NCBI GenBank assembly: GCA_030692905.1
Contig: JAUYBT010000186.1
Span: 1-26,803 of the forward strand
DNA length: 26,803 nucleotides
Direction of reading: 5' to 3'
From: Bacteroidales bacterium
GTDB taxonomy: Bacteria > Bacteroidota > Bacteroidia > Bacteroidales > VadinHA17
Position numbers and translations under genes: made by a program. Below the pieces are notes generated by a model. The model had not been told where the DNA came from and searched no databases. It worked only from the letters and a program-made list of their open reading frames with translations. Shown here one piece after another: positions 9,530 to 17,919 of the stretch (its first letter is position 1; each line of letters begins with the position of its first letter).

Positions 9530-9562
9530 CATATTTTAACAAATAATATGCTGTAAAATATG
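9530..9562. promoter_or_regulatory. Inverted repeat, possible operator of the glutaminase-family gene
   Basis: CATATTTTA (9530-9538) and its perfect complement TAAAATATG (9554-9562) are separated by 15 bases. It is about 130-160 bases upstream of the ATG at 9401. AT-rich composition makes chance likely enough that this is only a candidate. Confidence 0.28.
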
Positions 9563-9795
9563 CGAAACATGATTAATTATTCAAAAAATAGTAATAAATT
9601 GAAACACTGTAAAAATTAATAATCCGGGGTTCGTCAGATGGTCGGATAAAGGGGTTATGAGGTTTTCTTGTAAATACGTAAAATGCTGATTAACAATAAA
9701 AAAAATAAAAAAAATAGTTCTCAGATTAACAACCCGATCTTCAGTATTTTGTTTTATTATTTAAAAATTTATTCCTGAATTATGAAAATAACCGA

Positions 9796-9828
9796 TTAAG
9801 TGTAAAAAGTACACATAAACAGTTCTTA
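9796..9828 (+). promoter_or_regulatory. Candidate operator upstream of the GH51-GH43 pair
   Basis: TTAAGTGTAAAAAGTACAC followed by GTTCTTA ends 23 bases before the GH51 ATG. GTGTA-AAAAG-TACAC is a perfect 5-bp inverted repeat. The pattern aligns with 6601-6632 upstream of susC, sharing the TTAAGTGTAAAAA block, ACAC at the same offset, and GTTCTTA one base further on. Confidence 0.42.
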
Positions 9829-9851
9829 CTTAACTTTAACAAAATTAAATC

Positions 9852-11501
9852 ATGAAGAAAATCCTACTGGTTTTAATTGTACTGGCTGTTGGCATCAGCA
9901 GCTTTGGTCAGTCATCTGTGGCTTTGGTTGTTGATGCCGGAGCCTCAAAATACACAATCAGCCGTCATATCTATGGTCATTTTTCGGAACATCTGGGAAG
10001 ATGCATCTACGATGGTTACTGGGTAAGCGAAAGCATGCCGGTGCCCAAGCAGGATCGTATCCGGCTTGATATCGTTGAAGCACTGAAAAAGATCCAGATC
10101 CCGAACCTGAGATGGCCGGGTGGTTGCTTCGCCGATGAGTATCATTGGCGCGATGGCATTGGTCCGAGGAACCAGCGTCCAACGATGATCAATACCAACT
10201 GGGGTAATGTTACAGAAGATAACAGCTTCGGTACACATGAATTCCTTGAACTTTGTGAATTGCTTAAAACAGAACCCGTGATTGTAGGGAATGTCGGAAG
10301 CGGTAGCGTTGAGGAAATGTCGAAATGGATTGAATATCTCAACTATGACGGGATAAGCCCGATGACAAACATGAGAAAGCAGAATGGCCGTGAAAAACCA
10401 TGGGGAGTCTCTTTCTGGGGTATAGGTAATGAGAACTGGGGTTGCGGTGGCAATATGACACCTGAATATTATGTGACGCAGTACAAGCAATATTCAACTT
10501 TTGCCAAAAACTATCCCGGGACAACTCTCAGAAAAATTGCCAGTGGAGCTAACTCAACCAACTACCAGTGGACAGAAGTCCTGATGCAGAGTCTGGCCGG
10601 TGGCGGAGGAAGAGGCGGCATGTGGGGAATGGACCTGCATTATTATACCCGTCCTCCAAGAGGCAACAGGGGTCAGGGTGGACAGGGCGCTCCTCCGGCA
10701 GGCGCACAGGGTACTCGTCCTGCAGTTCAGGGCGCTCCGACACAGCAGAACGCTCAGGTGCCTAGTCAGGGTTCAGCTACCGACTTTACGGAAGCTACCT
10801 ATTTCGCTACGATGCAGAATGCTCTCCGTATAGATGAGATTATCAAAGGTCATGATTCAATAATGACTAAGTATGATGCACAGAAAAGAATTGCCCTTGT
10901 TGTTGGTGAATGGGGAATATGGACAGATCCAGAACCCGGTACAAATCCAAGATTTCTTTACCAGCAGAACAGTCTGCGCGACGCTCTCATTGCAGGTTCC
11001 ACTTTGAATATCTTTAATAACCATTGCGACAGGGTTAAGATGGCCCAGTTGGCACAGACCATTAATGTGCTTCAGGCTCTGATACTTACAGAAGGAACTA
11101 AGATTATCCTTACTCCTACATACCATGTTTTTGATATGTATAAAGTGCACCATGATGCCAGGATGCTTCCGGTTAAATTCACCAGTCCCGATTATGTTAT
11201 GGGCAATCAGACACTGCCAGCTCTTAACGTTTCAGCTTCTCAGGATTCATCAGGTGTTGTACATATTACTCTTGTTAATATCGACCCCAGCAAATCCATT
11301 ACTCTGAGCACAACATTAAATCAGGTCAAATGGGCAACAGTTACCGGGGAGGTACTGACTTCAGCAAAAATCACTGATATCAATACATTTGATAAACCGG
11401 GTACTTTAGTGATTGCAAAATTTGATGGTGCTAAAAAGCAAGGTGATCTTCTGAATGTTGTAGTGCCTTCAAAATCAGTTGTTTTGCTCACGATTAAATA
11501 G
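9852..11501 (+). CDS. GH51 alpha-L-arabinofuranosidase with a low-complexity insertion
   Basis: A 549-residue secreted enzyme (signal peptide to about residue 19, SSFGQ) that should remove arabinofuranose side chains from arabinan or arabinoxylan. GH51 marks are HIYGHFSEHLGRCIYDGYWV, RWPGGCFADEYHWRDGIGP, the acid/base Glu194 in GIGNENWG, and the nucleophile Glu353 in VVGEWGIW; the C-terminal beta-sandwich follows. Between DLHYYT (about 261-266) and GSATDFTEATYFATM (from about 307) lies a Gly/Pro/Gln/Arg-rich stretch of about 40 residues (268-306), where family members normally have a loop of about 10. GH43 follows after 17 bases, so the two are probably co-transcribed. The shared palindrome at 9796-9828 is a likely control site. 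Confidence 0.95.
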   Translation: MKKILLVLIVLAVGISSFGQSSVALVVDAGASKYTISRHIYGHFSEHLGRCIYDGYWVSESMPVPKQDRIRLDIVEALKKIQIPNLRWPGGCFADEYHWRDGIGPRNQRPTMINTNWGNVTEDNSFGTHEFLELCELLKTEPVIVGNVGSGSVEEMSKWIEYLNYDGISPMTNMRKQNGREKPWGVSFWGIGNENWGCGGNMTPEYYVTQYKQYSTFAKNYPGTTLRKIASGANSTNYQWTEVLMQSLAGGGGRGGMWGMDLHYYTRPPRGNRGQGGQGAPPAGAQGTRPAVQGAPTQQNAQVPSQGSATDFTEATYFATMQNALRIDEIIKGHDSIMTKYDAQKRIALVVGEWGIWTDPEPGTNPRFLYQQNSLRDALIAGSTLNIFNNHCDRVKMAQLAQTINVLQALILTEGTKIILTPTYHVFDMYKVHHDARMLPVKFTSPDYVMGNQTLPALNVSASQDSSGVVHITLVNIDPSKSITLSTTLNQVKWATVTGEVLTSAKITDINTFDKPGTLVIAKFDGAKKQGDLLNVVVPSKSVVLLTIK

Positions 11502-11518
11502 CCTGGAAGACGCAATAA

Positions 11519-12502
11519 ATGAAAAAATTGCTTTTTGTCATCATCTGCCTGGTCGGAGTATCATATACCTCCATGGCACAGGAGCAGGGTATTTCCGTGC
11601 ATGATCCGGTTATGATACGTCAGGATGGCATTTATTATGTTTTTTGCACAGGCAATGGCATTTCGATGTTTTCATCAACGGATATGGTAAACTGGAAGAG
11701 GGAAAAGCCGGTTTTTGCCGCAGCTCCTGCCTGGGTAATAAAGGAACTCCCGAGATTCAGAAATTCTATGTGGGCGCCGGATATTACTTTCTATAAGGGG
11801 TATTATTACCTGTTTTATTCAATATCGGCTTTCGGGCGGAATACTTCATGTATTGGCCTTACAAGAAACAAAACTCTGCATACCGGCAGTCCTGATTATC
11901 AGTGGGTTGATCTTGGGTGTGTAATTCAGTCTATCCCGGGAAGAGACAACTGGAATGCCATTGACCCGAATCTTATTGTAGATGAAGCAGGTGTGTCATG
12001 GCTGGATTTCGGTTCATTCTGGACAGGAATAAAACTTGTAAAACTGAAAGACGATTTATCAGGAATATATACCGATCCGCAGGAATGGTACACTGTTGCC
12101 AGAAGATTGCGTGATCCTTATACTGACGACAAGAATGCCGGTGCCGCACAGATCGAAGCTCCATTCATATTTAAAAAAGGGAAGTTCTATTACCTTTTTG
12201 TTTCATGGGATAAATGCTGCAGCGGGGTAAACAGTACATATAAGGTTGCAGTAGGGCGTTCGGTGAAGGTTACCGGACCGTATTTTGCCAGGGACAGCAC
12301 TGATATGGCAAAAGGAGGCGGTACAATAGTAGTACAGGGAGATGCTGATTATCCGGGAGTAGGACACCAGGCAGTTGTAACTTTTGATGAGACCGATTAT
12401 CTGGTCTATCATGGGTACGACGCAAAAGATAATGGAAGATCAAAACTTATTATTAAGAAACTTGAGTGGGATATGGAAGGATGGCCTGTTTTAATAAAAT
12501 AG
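11519..12502 (+). CDS. GH43 arabinan endo-1,5-alpha-L-arabinosidase-like enzyme
   Basis: A 327-residue single-domain protein with a signal peptide (to about residue 20, SMAQ). The five-bladed propeller of GH43 is evident: VHDPVM with the catalytic base Asp29, MWAPDITFYKGYYYLFYS, NAIDPNLI with Asp149, and QIEAPFIFKKGKFYYLFVS with the acid Glu213. GVGHQAVV carries the His often found near the metal site. The pattern best matches the arabinanase branch (subfamilies 4 to 6), which cut alpha-1,5-linked arabinan, but an exo-arabinosidase is not excluded. It lies 17 bases after GH51 and probably acts with it, GH51 removing branches and this enzyme cutting the backbone. Confidence 0.92.
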   Translation: MKKLLFVIICLVGVSYTSMAQEQGISVHDPVMIRQDGIYYVFCTGNGISMFSSTDMVNWKREKPVFAAAPAWVIKELPRFRNSMWAPDITFYKGYYYLFYSISAFGRNTSCIGLTRNKTLHTGSPDYQWVDLGCVIQSIPGRDNWNAIDPNLIVDEAGVSWLDFGSFWTGIKLVKLKDDLSGIYTDPQEWYTVARRLRDPYTDDKNAGAAQIEAPFIFKKGKFYYLFVSWDKCCSGVNSTYKVAVGRSVKVTGPYFARDSTDMAKGGGTIVVQGDADYPGVGHQAVVTFDETDYLVYHGYDAKDNGRSKLIIKKLEWDMEGWPVLIK

Positions 12503-12544
12503 TCTGCCATTAACGGGTCTGATCAATATTCTCAAAATGTTGGT

Positions 12545-12552
12545 TATATTTG
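12545..12552 (+). promoter_or_regulatory. Bacteroidetes-type -7 box for the DedA gene
   Basis: TATATTTG matches the Bacteroidetes -7 consensus TAnnTTTG exactly, 25 bases before the ATG at 12578. No TTG is present at the usual -33 distance, so the match is to half the promoter only. Confidence 0.5.
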
Positions 12553-12577
12553 ACATCTCACCATAGATTCGAAAATA

Positions 12578-13198
12578 ATGGAGTTTTTTCAAACGCTTTT
12601 CGATTGGTACATGGCCAATCTGAATTATTTTACTGTAGCCCTGCTGATGGCCATCGAAAGTACTTTTCTCCCTTTACCTTCTGAGGTGGTAATCCCTTTT
12701 GCTGCATACAAGGCCGGACAAGGCGATCTGAATGTTTTTCTTGTAATTTTCTCTGGTACTGTCGGAGCTCTCTGCGGGTCTCTGATCAATTATACCCTTG
12801 CATATTACCTTGGGCGTCCCCTGGTTTACAAATTTGCCGGTTCAAGGCTTGGGAAAGTATTCCTTTTATCGAAAAAAAAAGTTATGCATGCTGAAGATTA
12901 TTTTATCAGGAATGGCAAAACATCTACATTTATCGGTCGCCTGGTTCCCGGGGTCCGTCACCTGATTTCAATTCCTGCAGGATTAGCCAAAATGAACCTC
13001 CGCGATTTTATACTATTTACATTTGTCGGGGCAGGTATCTGGAATATTATATTGGCAATAGTCGGTTATTATCTCTATGAAGTCAGAGAAAAAATATTCC
13101 CATATTTAGGATATATACTTCTTGCGTTAGGGGTAGGGTTTGTTATTTACCTGATAATCAAGGCAAAAAAAAACAGGACCGATTTAATAAAAGATTAG
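12578..13198 (+). CDS. DedA family inner-membrane protein
   Basis: A 206-residue polytopic membrane protein of normal DedA length. It shows the family marks: an acidic residue followed by a proline-rich turn in LLMAIESTFLPLPSEVVIPFA, the glycine-rich hairpin GTVGALCGSLINYTLAYYLGR, and FIGRLVPGVRHLISIPAGLAKM with the conserved Arg and Pro residues, then a final membrane helix (about 172-195) and a basic tail. DedA proteins are linked to membrane potential and to flipping of polyprenyl or phospholipid carriers. It stands alone, with its own -7 box, and ends 16 bases from the convergent M61 gene. Which lipid it handles is not visible. Confidence 0.93.
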   Translation: MEFFQTLFDWYMANLNYFTVALLMAIESTFLPLPSEVVIPFAAYKAGQGDLNVFLVIFSGTVGALCGSLINYTLAYYLGRPLVYKFAGSRLGKVFLLSKKKVMHAEDYFIRNGKTSTFIGRLVPGVRHLISIPAGLAKMNLRDFILFTFVGAGIWNIILAIVGYYLYEVREKIFPYLGYILLALGVGFVIYLIIKAKKNRTDLIKD

Positions 13199-13214
13199 TT
13201 ATTATTTTATTCTT

Positions 13215-15059
13215 TTATTTTAGCCATTTATCAAGAATAGCTGCCTGCTCAGTAGTCGGATCAGGTATGGATTTCATTTCAAAACTTCGTGTGGTTTTCT
13301 TACCGGAAGTAACTACAACTGTATTATTAATTTCACGGTGTGTAAAGGAAATAGTTATCTTATCTCCCGGTTTTCCGGCGTTAAGTACATCATTTAACAG
13401 TTTCAGAGTCGCTTTCTTTCCATTGATCTCTGTTATAATATCCTGTGGACTTAATCCTGCTGTATAGGCAGGAGAATTCCATTCGATCCTGGTAATCAGA
13501 AGATTATCACCATTCTCACGCGTAGTGGCTCCAAGAAATGCTCCTGGTTCTTCTACCCGATTCATATCAATGCTTAATCCTGCATATCCAAGGTATTTTG
13601 TATAGTCAAGATCCTGAACTGTAGGGATATAAGCATCAAATATTTCAGATAGAGAAGATCCTGCAATACTCTCACATACTTCCCGGAATTCCTTATCGGT
13701 AAATCCTCTTTTCTTTTCCTTATAATAAAGCTGATAAAGCGTTCTCATAACATCGTCGAGCGATTTCTGATTTTTCGTTTCATATCGGATTTTTAGGTCG
13801 AGAAGCATACCCAGGGCACAGCCTTTATCATAATATGAGATTGTTGTGTTTTGGGCATTTTCAGATCTGTTGAAGAACAGGATCCATGCATCAAAGCTCG
13901 ATTGAGCTGCTGATTGAAACAGGTGGCCCGGAATATTTTCATAATTGGCAATACTTGCTTTAAATTCACCAAGTACATCGATACGGTTGAAGAGACCGGC
14001 CCTGTTCAAAATAATGTTTTCATAATAAGAAGTTACACCTTCCGAAAACCAAAGCATTGTTGTATAATTCTCCTTATCATAGTCAAATGGTCCGAGAGCA
14101 ATTGGTCTGATAGTCTTTACATTATAAAGGTGAAAAAACTCATGTGCAACAAATCCAAGCCAACGCTTATAACCTTCAGGTGTATTAAAACTTGAGAGAC
14201 TTGAAAAGACAGCCATTGAGTTTGTATGTTCAAGACCGCCGCCACCCCTGTTCATTATTAGGAATGTATAATGTTTATAAGGAATCTCACCAACTATTGC
14301 AATAGCAGATTCTACCATCTTCTTATGGTCGTCAATAAATTTTTTTCTGTCGATATCACCAAGCTTTTCGGCAGCTACCGTATAAGGTATTCCATTAACC
14401 TCGAAAGTCAGGATTTCCTGATTTCCTGCAAGGATAGGGGAGTCGTAAAGAACATCAAAATCAGAAACATAGAAAGTATTAGTTTTTCCTTTTACCGGGT
14501 CAAGTCCTGTCGAAACCTGACTGAACTTTTCATATGGAATAACGGTGACTGTAACAGGATTATTGATTTTACCTGCAGGGTGCATAAATATTCCGGTAGG
14601 TGAGATGAAACCACGGCCGTCATCCAGAAATGAATCGGCAACGGATGTCCTGAATGAAAATACATCATAACTGACGGTTACAGCATTTGTCTTGACTGTT
14701 TGTACCTTCCATACATTTTTTGCTGTCTTTTCCCAAGAAAGACTTTCTCCGGAACTGCTGACTGCCTTGAAATTAACTATATATTTTGCATAATCCATTA
14801 TCATATAATATCCCGGGGTCCAGGACGGCAATTTAAAATCCACACTTTCTGAACTTATGCCCGAATAATTAAGGGATACATGGAAATAGTGATTATTAGG
14901 ATTTTCCATTGAAATAGTTAAAGAAATGGTCTCTTTTGTTGCTTGTTTCTGACCTCCGGTGCAGGAAGAAAAAACCATGATGGAGGCAAATAATACTAAA
15001 ATGAGCAGACTCCTGGTCAAACGATTATCTGACAACTGTTTTTGCAAAGTTGATTTCAT
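13215..15059 (-). CDS. M61 family metallopeptidase with PDZ domain, lipoprotein
   Basis: A 614-residue protein. An N-terminal hydrophobic segment ends in VFSSC (Cys33), suggesting a lipoprotein. The M61 N-domain (about 43-220) is followed by GGGGLEHTNS (272-281) and the zinc site HEFFH (306-310), with Glu340 in WFSEG as third ligand. A PDZ domain is near 510-590 (FLGATTRENG to PGDKITISFTHRE). M61 enzymes are glycyl aminopeptidase-like zinc peptidases. All metal ligands are intact. The gene starts 81 bases after the cupin stop and follows the ABC exporter genes, so it may be read from the same transcript; no functional link is evident. It converges on DedA with only 16 bases between them and no clear terminator. 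Confidence 0.93.
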   Translation of the reverse strand: MKSTLQKQLSDNRLTRSLLILVLFASIMVFSSCTGGQKQATKETISLTISMENPNNHYFHVSLNYSGISSESVDFKLPSWTPGYYMIMDYAKYIVNFKAVSSSGESLSWEKTAKNVWKVQTVKTNAVTVSYDVFSFRTSVADSFLDDGRGFISPTGIFMHPAGKINNPVTVTVIPYEKFSQVSTGLDPVKGKTNTFYVSDFDVLYDSPILAGNQEILTFEVNGIPYTVAAEKLGDIDRKKFIDDHKKMVESAIAIVGEIPYKHYTFLIMNRGGGGLEHTNSMAVFSSLSSFNTPEGYKRWLGFVAHEFFHLYNVKTIRPIALGPFDYDKENYTTMLWFSEGVTSYYENIILNRAGLFNRIDVLGEFKASIANYENIPGHLFQSAAQSSFDAWILFFNRSENAQNTTISYYDKGCALGMLLDLKIRYETKNQKSLDDVMRTLYQLYYKEKKRGFTDKEFREVCESIAGSSLSEIFDAYIPTVQDLDYTKYLGYAGLSIDMNRVEEPGAFLGATTRENGDNLLITRIEWNSPAYTAGLSPQDIITEINGKKATLKLLNDVLNAGKPGDKITISFTHREINNTVVVTSGKKTTRSFEMKSIPDPTTEQAAILDKWLK

Positions 15060-15140
15060 AATGGGCTTGGTTTTGAATCAAACCATGAAATTAAGAAAAA
15101 TCGCAAGAATATTATTGGATTATTAGGGATTAAGGCTGTA

Positions 15141-15506
15141 TCAACCTTTGTCTCTGTGTGCAATTTCAGGTGAGAAAGCTGGCAGACAGATTGCAATATA
15201 TTTCGCGCCACCTTCAAAAGGGGAGCTGTACTGAATCCATTCATCGCTGGTGGTCAGAATTCCCATTCCTTCAGAGACAATAAACTCTTCTTTCTTTGTT
15301 TTGATCTTAAGGGAACCTTTCAGTACAATAGTATATTCGTTAAATTCAGGGCATTGACCAGGTTCTTCCCAACCTTCAGGACTTTTCAAATGAGCGATGC
15401 TGACTTCAGATATTTTACTGTTTACATAACCAAAACATTCCTTAATGATTATTTCCTTATTACCTGCAGCTTTAATAATGGATGGTTCTTTGATAATCAG
15501 TGTCAT
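15141..15506 (-). CDS. Small single-domain cupin protein
   Basis: A 121-residue protein with the double-stranded beta-helix pattern of cupins. The first motif is degenerate: EPGQCPEFNEYTIVLKGSLKI holds Glu and Tyr but no His pair. The second is GMGILTTSDEWIQYSSPFEGGAKYIAICLPAF. No signal peptide, so cytoplasmic. With few metal ligands it may be a binding rather than catalytic cupin; some such proteins act on ethanolamine or sugar compounds. It begins 21 bases after the ABC permease stop and is probably in that operon. Confidence 0.8.
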   Translation of the reverse strand: MTLIIKEPSIIKAAGNKEIIIKECFGYVNSKISEVSIAHLKSPEGWEEPGQCPEFNEYTIVLKGSLKIKTKKEEFIVSEGMGILTTSDEWIQYSSPFEGGAKYIAICLPAFSPEIAHRDKG

Positions 15507-15527
15507 AGGATATTGGTTCTTATTGGA

Positions 15528-16694
15528 TTATTTTAATTGCATATGATTCTTTCTGAATAAAATCATTCCGATGAAGAAATATATAATAGTAAGTATTATA
15601 AGGGCTAATATTTCAGGAATTATATCACTTAATTTCATCTGCATTATTATAATTTTATTAAGCGCAGAAATGGCATGAGTGGGAGACATCAATCCCTGTA
15701 GTGAAACAGGATAATCAAAAAGGTTAAATAAACCTTCACTTCTGAACGGGAAGGCAGCTCCTGTGAAAAACATAAAGAGAAACAGAGGGAAATTACCGAC
15801 TACCAGTACTTCATTTGCAGTTTTTGTCAGAGCAGCTATAATCAGACTGAAAGCAATTATTGACAAGCTTGTGAGAACAGCAATGAGAATAAATACTGCT
15901 GCCGAACCTTGGAATTCAAAGCCAAGAAATGCTGCTGTAATAAGTGTCAGAAGAATAGATATTATCCCAACAATTAACTGGACAACAGTTATTCCTGCAA
16001 TAAATTCAAAAGTGGTGATACGGGAAAGTTTTAGTCGTAATATTGTTTTATTTTCAACCTCCGAAACAAATGCTATTGTTGCTGTGAACATCAGCATAAT
16101 CACTGAGACAATAAGAATACCAGGGACTATCAGGTCGAAATCGGATATCTTTGAAGAGGAGCCTATCCCGGTCTCCGATATTCTTATAAAATCTCCTGAT
16201 CCTATTGATTTTTTTATAAATGAGTTCAAGGTTTCATTTGCCCACAAGGCACTCAGGAGATAGTTGACACTTGTAAGATCTCCAAAGAATTGTATTTCAA
16301 CCGATCCTGTACTTTCAGAATTTTTATGTTCTATGAGCTGCTTCGAAAAATCCTCAGGTATTATTATAAAAGCATCGCTTTTTTTATTTTTAAGATCAGC
16401 TAATCCATCAGATCTGCTGCTGCTTTTTTTGATGGAGAATGGCATATTTACAGAGTCTTTTACACTTGAGGTGAAGAATAAAATATATTCCTCTCCCTTA
16501 TTAATAGATTCTGAATCAGTAATATAGCCTTTGTCGTTGTTGATGATAGCAACATCATAGTGAGGTTTTGATGACTCAAGAATCAGGTAATAAACGAACA
16601 TAAAGAAAGGCCCCATTGACAGGGTTAATAACAGGATCCAGAAGCTTCTCCACTGTTCCTTAAGACTTTTGACTATTATGCTGAGTAATTTCAT
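15528..16694 (-). CDS. ABC-2 type transporter permease
   Basis: A 388-residue membrane protein with one N-terminal membrane helix (about 17-37), a large extracytoplasmic domain (about 40-178, including AFIIIPEDFSKQLIEHKN), and a C-terminal group of five helices (about 185-380). This is the ABC2_membrane_3 / YhgE-like layout of drug or polymer exporters. The start ATG overlaps the stop region of the ATPase gene by 4 bases, an ATGA-type junction pointing to translational coupling. Its cargo is unknown. Confidence 0.9.
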   Translation of the reverse strand: MKLLSIIVKSLKEQWRSFWILLLTLSMGPFFMFVYYLILESSKPHYDVAIINNDKGYITDSESINKGEEYILFFTSSVKDSVNMPFSIKKSSSRSDGLADLKNKKSDAFIIIPEDFSKQLIEHKNSESTGSVEIQFFGDLTSVNYLLSALWANETLNSFIKKSIGSGDFIRISETGIGSSSKISDFDLIVPGILIVSVIMLMFTATIAFVSEVENKTILRLKLSRITTFEFIAGITVVQLIVGIISILLTLITAAFLGFEFQGSAAVFILIAVLTSLSIIAFSLIIAALTKTANEVLVVGNFPLFLFMFFTGAAFPFRSEGLFNLFDYPVSLQGLMSPTHAISALNKIIIMQMKLSDIIPEILALIILTIIYFFIGMILFRKNHMQLK

Positions 16695-17632
16695 TGTCTT
16701 AACATTCTTCCGGTAAGGTGTATAAAAACATCCTCCAAAGTGTTTTCCCTAAGCTTTATTTCTTTAATATTTAATCCTTCATCTTTTATCGATGAGGTAA
16801 TGTCATGAATTTTGTCAATCAGATGTACAGCTATTATTATTAATGAGTTGCCGCTTTGAATAACTTTATATTCATGCCTGAGGTCAGATATTAATTTATC
16901 TGTTTTACCTACAGGATTTTCAATAAACTCAATTTCAAGGACATCCCCTTCGCCTATTGAGTTTTTAAGATTATAGGGAGTATCGGTAAGTATAATTTTC
17001 CCGTAATCCATTATTGCCACTCTGTCAGCCAGTCGGTCCACTTCATCCATGTTATGACTGGTGAGGATAATGGTCTTTTCCTTTGAAAGAGATTTAATAA
17101 AATTACGGACCATGACCCTGCTCTGGGGATCGAGACCAGCTTCGGGTTCATCGAGAATTAATATCCGTGGATTATGAATAAGTGCAAGGGCAATATTCAG
17201 GCGTCTTTTCATACCACCTGAAAGATTTCTTGCATATACTTTTGATTTGTCAATTAATCCAAGCATTTCCAGTAGCCCCAGACCTATGGACCTGCATTGT
17301 TTTGGGGGCATGCCGTAAAGATTACCCATAAAAACAAGCTGTTCAAGACAGGTTAGTTTCGGGAAACAGATGTTCTCCTGCGGGCAATAACCAATAACAG
17401 ATCTGATTTTCTTTATTTTATGAGAATGAAATTCAATAGTTCCACCAGTAGCTGGCAATAATCCGCAGATCATATTGATTGTTGTTGTTTTACCCGCACC
17501 GTTTGGCCCTAATAATCCAAATATTTCACCTCTATTGACCTCAAATGAAATATTGTCTACGGCAACAAGGTTCCTGAATGATTTTTTCAGACCGGTAACA
17601 GTAATTTCAGCTTCATCAGGTATTGAACTCAT
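16691..17632 (-). CDS. ABC transporter ATP-binding protein (exporter type)
   Basis: A 313-residue ATPase with a complete nucleotide-binding site: Walker A GPNGAGKTT (42-50), Q-loop YCPQEN with Gln85, signature LSGGMKRR (137-144), Walker B ILILDEPEAGLD (Asp161, Glu162) and the switch His in ILTSHNMDEVDRLADR. The C-terminal extension (about 225-313, ending EDVFIHLTGR) is typical of DrrA/CcmA-like exporter ATPases. It is first in the leftward set with the permease, cupin and probably M61, and a TATATTTG box lies 19 bases before its ATG. Confidence 0.95.
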   Translation of the reverse strand: MSSIPDEAEITVTGLKKSFRNLVAVDNISFEVNRGEIFGLLGPNGAGKTTTINMICGLLPATGGTIEFHSHKIKKIRSVIGYCPQENICFPKLTCLEQLVFMGNLYGMPPKQCRSIGLGLLEMLGLIDKSKVYARNLSGGMKRRLNIALALIHNPRILILDEPEAGLDPQSRVMVRNFIKSLSKEKTIILTSHNMDEVDRLADRVAIMDYGKIILTDTPYNLKNSIGEGDVLEIEFIENPVGKTDKLISDLRHEYKVIQSGNSLIIIAVHLIDKIHDITSSIKDEGLNIKEIKLRENTLEDVFIHLTGRMLRQ

Positions 17633-17650
17633 TCATTCTGGTTATTTCTA

Positions 17651-17658
17651 CAAATATA
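17651..17658 (-). promoter_or_regulatory. Bacteroidetes-type -7 box for the ABC exporter operon
   Basis: On the reverse strand 17658-17651 reads TATATTTG, an exact match to TAnnTTTG, 18 bases before the ATG at 17632. The -33 region has GTG rather than TTG. The resulting leader would be short. Confidence 0.45.
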
Positions 17659-17718
17659 GATCCTGTTGTAAATGGACCACAGGATACAGAACGCGGTAAA
17701 AATAGTAACAACCCATAT

Positions 17719-17752
17719 TAAAAAAAACAAAAAACAGGATTATTTACCTGTT
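17719..17752 (-). terminator. Intrinsic terminator behind a small gene remnant
   Basis: A 6-bp stem AACAGG / CCTGTT (17733-17738 and 17747-17752) with an 8-base loop is followed on the reverse strand by TTTTTTGTTTTTTTT. It ends leftward transcription coming from the methyltransferase or from the remnant whose stop codon touches the stem. Confidence 0.65.
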
Positions 17753-17838
17753 AGTCTTCGAGATACCCGAATTTTCCATTATAATAGATAAGCGGGCGGA
17801 GGCAGAATACTATCAATTGATTTGAATTTTGTACTCAT
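17751..17838 (-). pseudogene. Possible short gene remnant with a one-base frameshift
   Basis: The reverse strand from ATG 17838 reads MSTKFKSIDSILPPPAYLL then stop (17781-17779). If one base is added in the CCGCCC run after LPP, the frame continues PLIYYNGKFGYLED and stops exactly at the edge of the terminator stem (17753-17751). The second half looks like a real protein C-terminus, and the placement of stop and terminator fits an authentic gene end. I do not recognise the family, and the piece could be noise. Confidence 0.3.
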
Positions 17839-17919
17839 TATTTAATATCTCAGTATGTTGAAACTAAACAACTGATCTGGTAAAAATGTTTGGGCAAACA
17901 TGCTTGCCATCTCAATTAA

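Larger units (their letters stand above)
9402..9851. other. 450-bp divergent intergenic region between the glutaminase-family gene and GH51
   Basis: No gene is supported. The region must hold two divergent promoters. I found no exact TAnnTTTG site on either strand; AAGCTTTG on the reverse strand is one mismatch away. It contains a 9-bp inverted repeat at 9530-9562, the motif ATTTTAAC twice in tandem (9523-9530 and 9533-9540), and the shared palindrome at 9796-9828. Confidence 0.45.

Noticed and set aside
9945..10490. A 181-codon open frame on the reverse strand inside GH51
   Set aside because: It is fully antisense to conserved GH51 sequence, shows no recognisable domain, and follows from codon bias of the sense gene.
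15763..16263. A 166-codon forward open frame antisense to the ABC permease
   Set aside because: The opposite strand encodes conserved permease helices; the forward product has no recognisable features.
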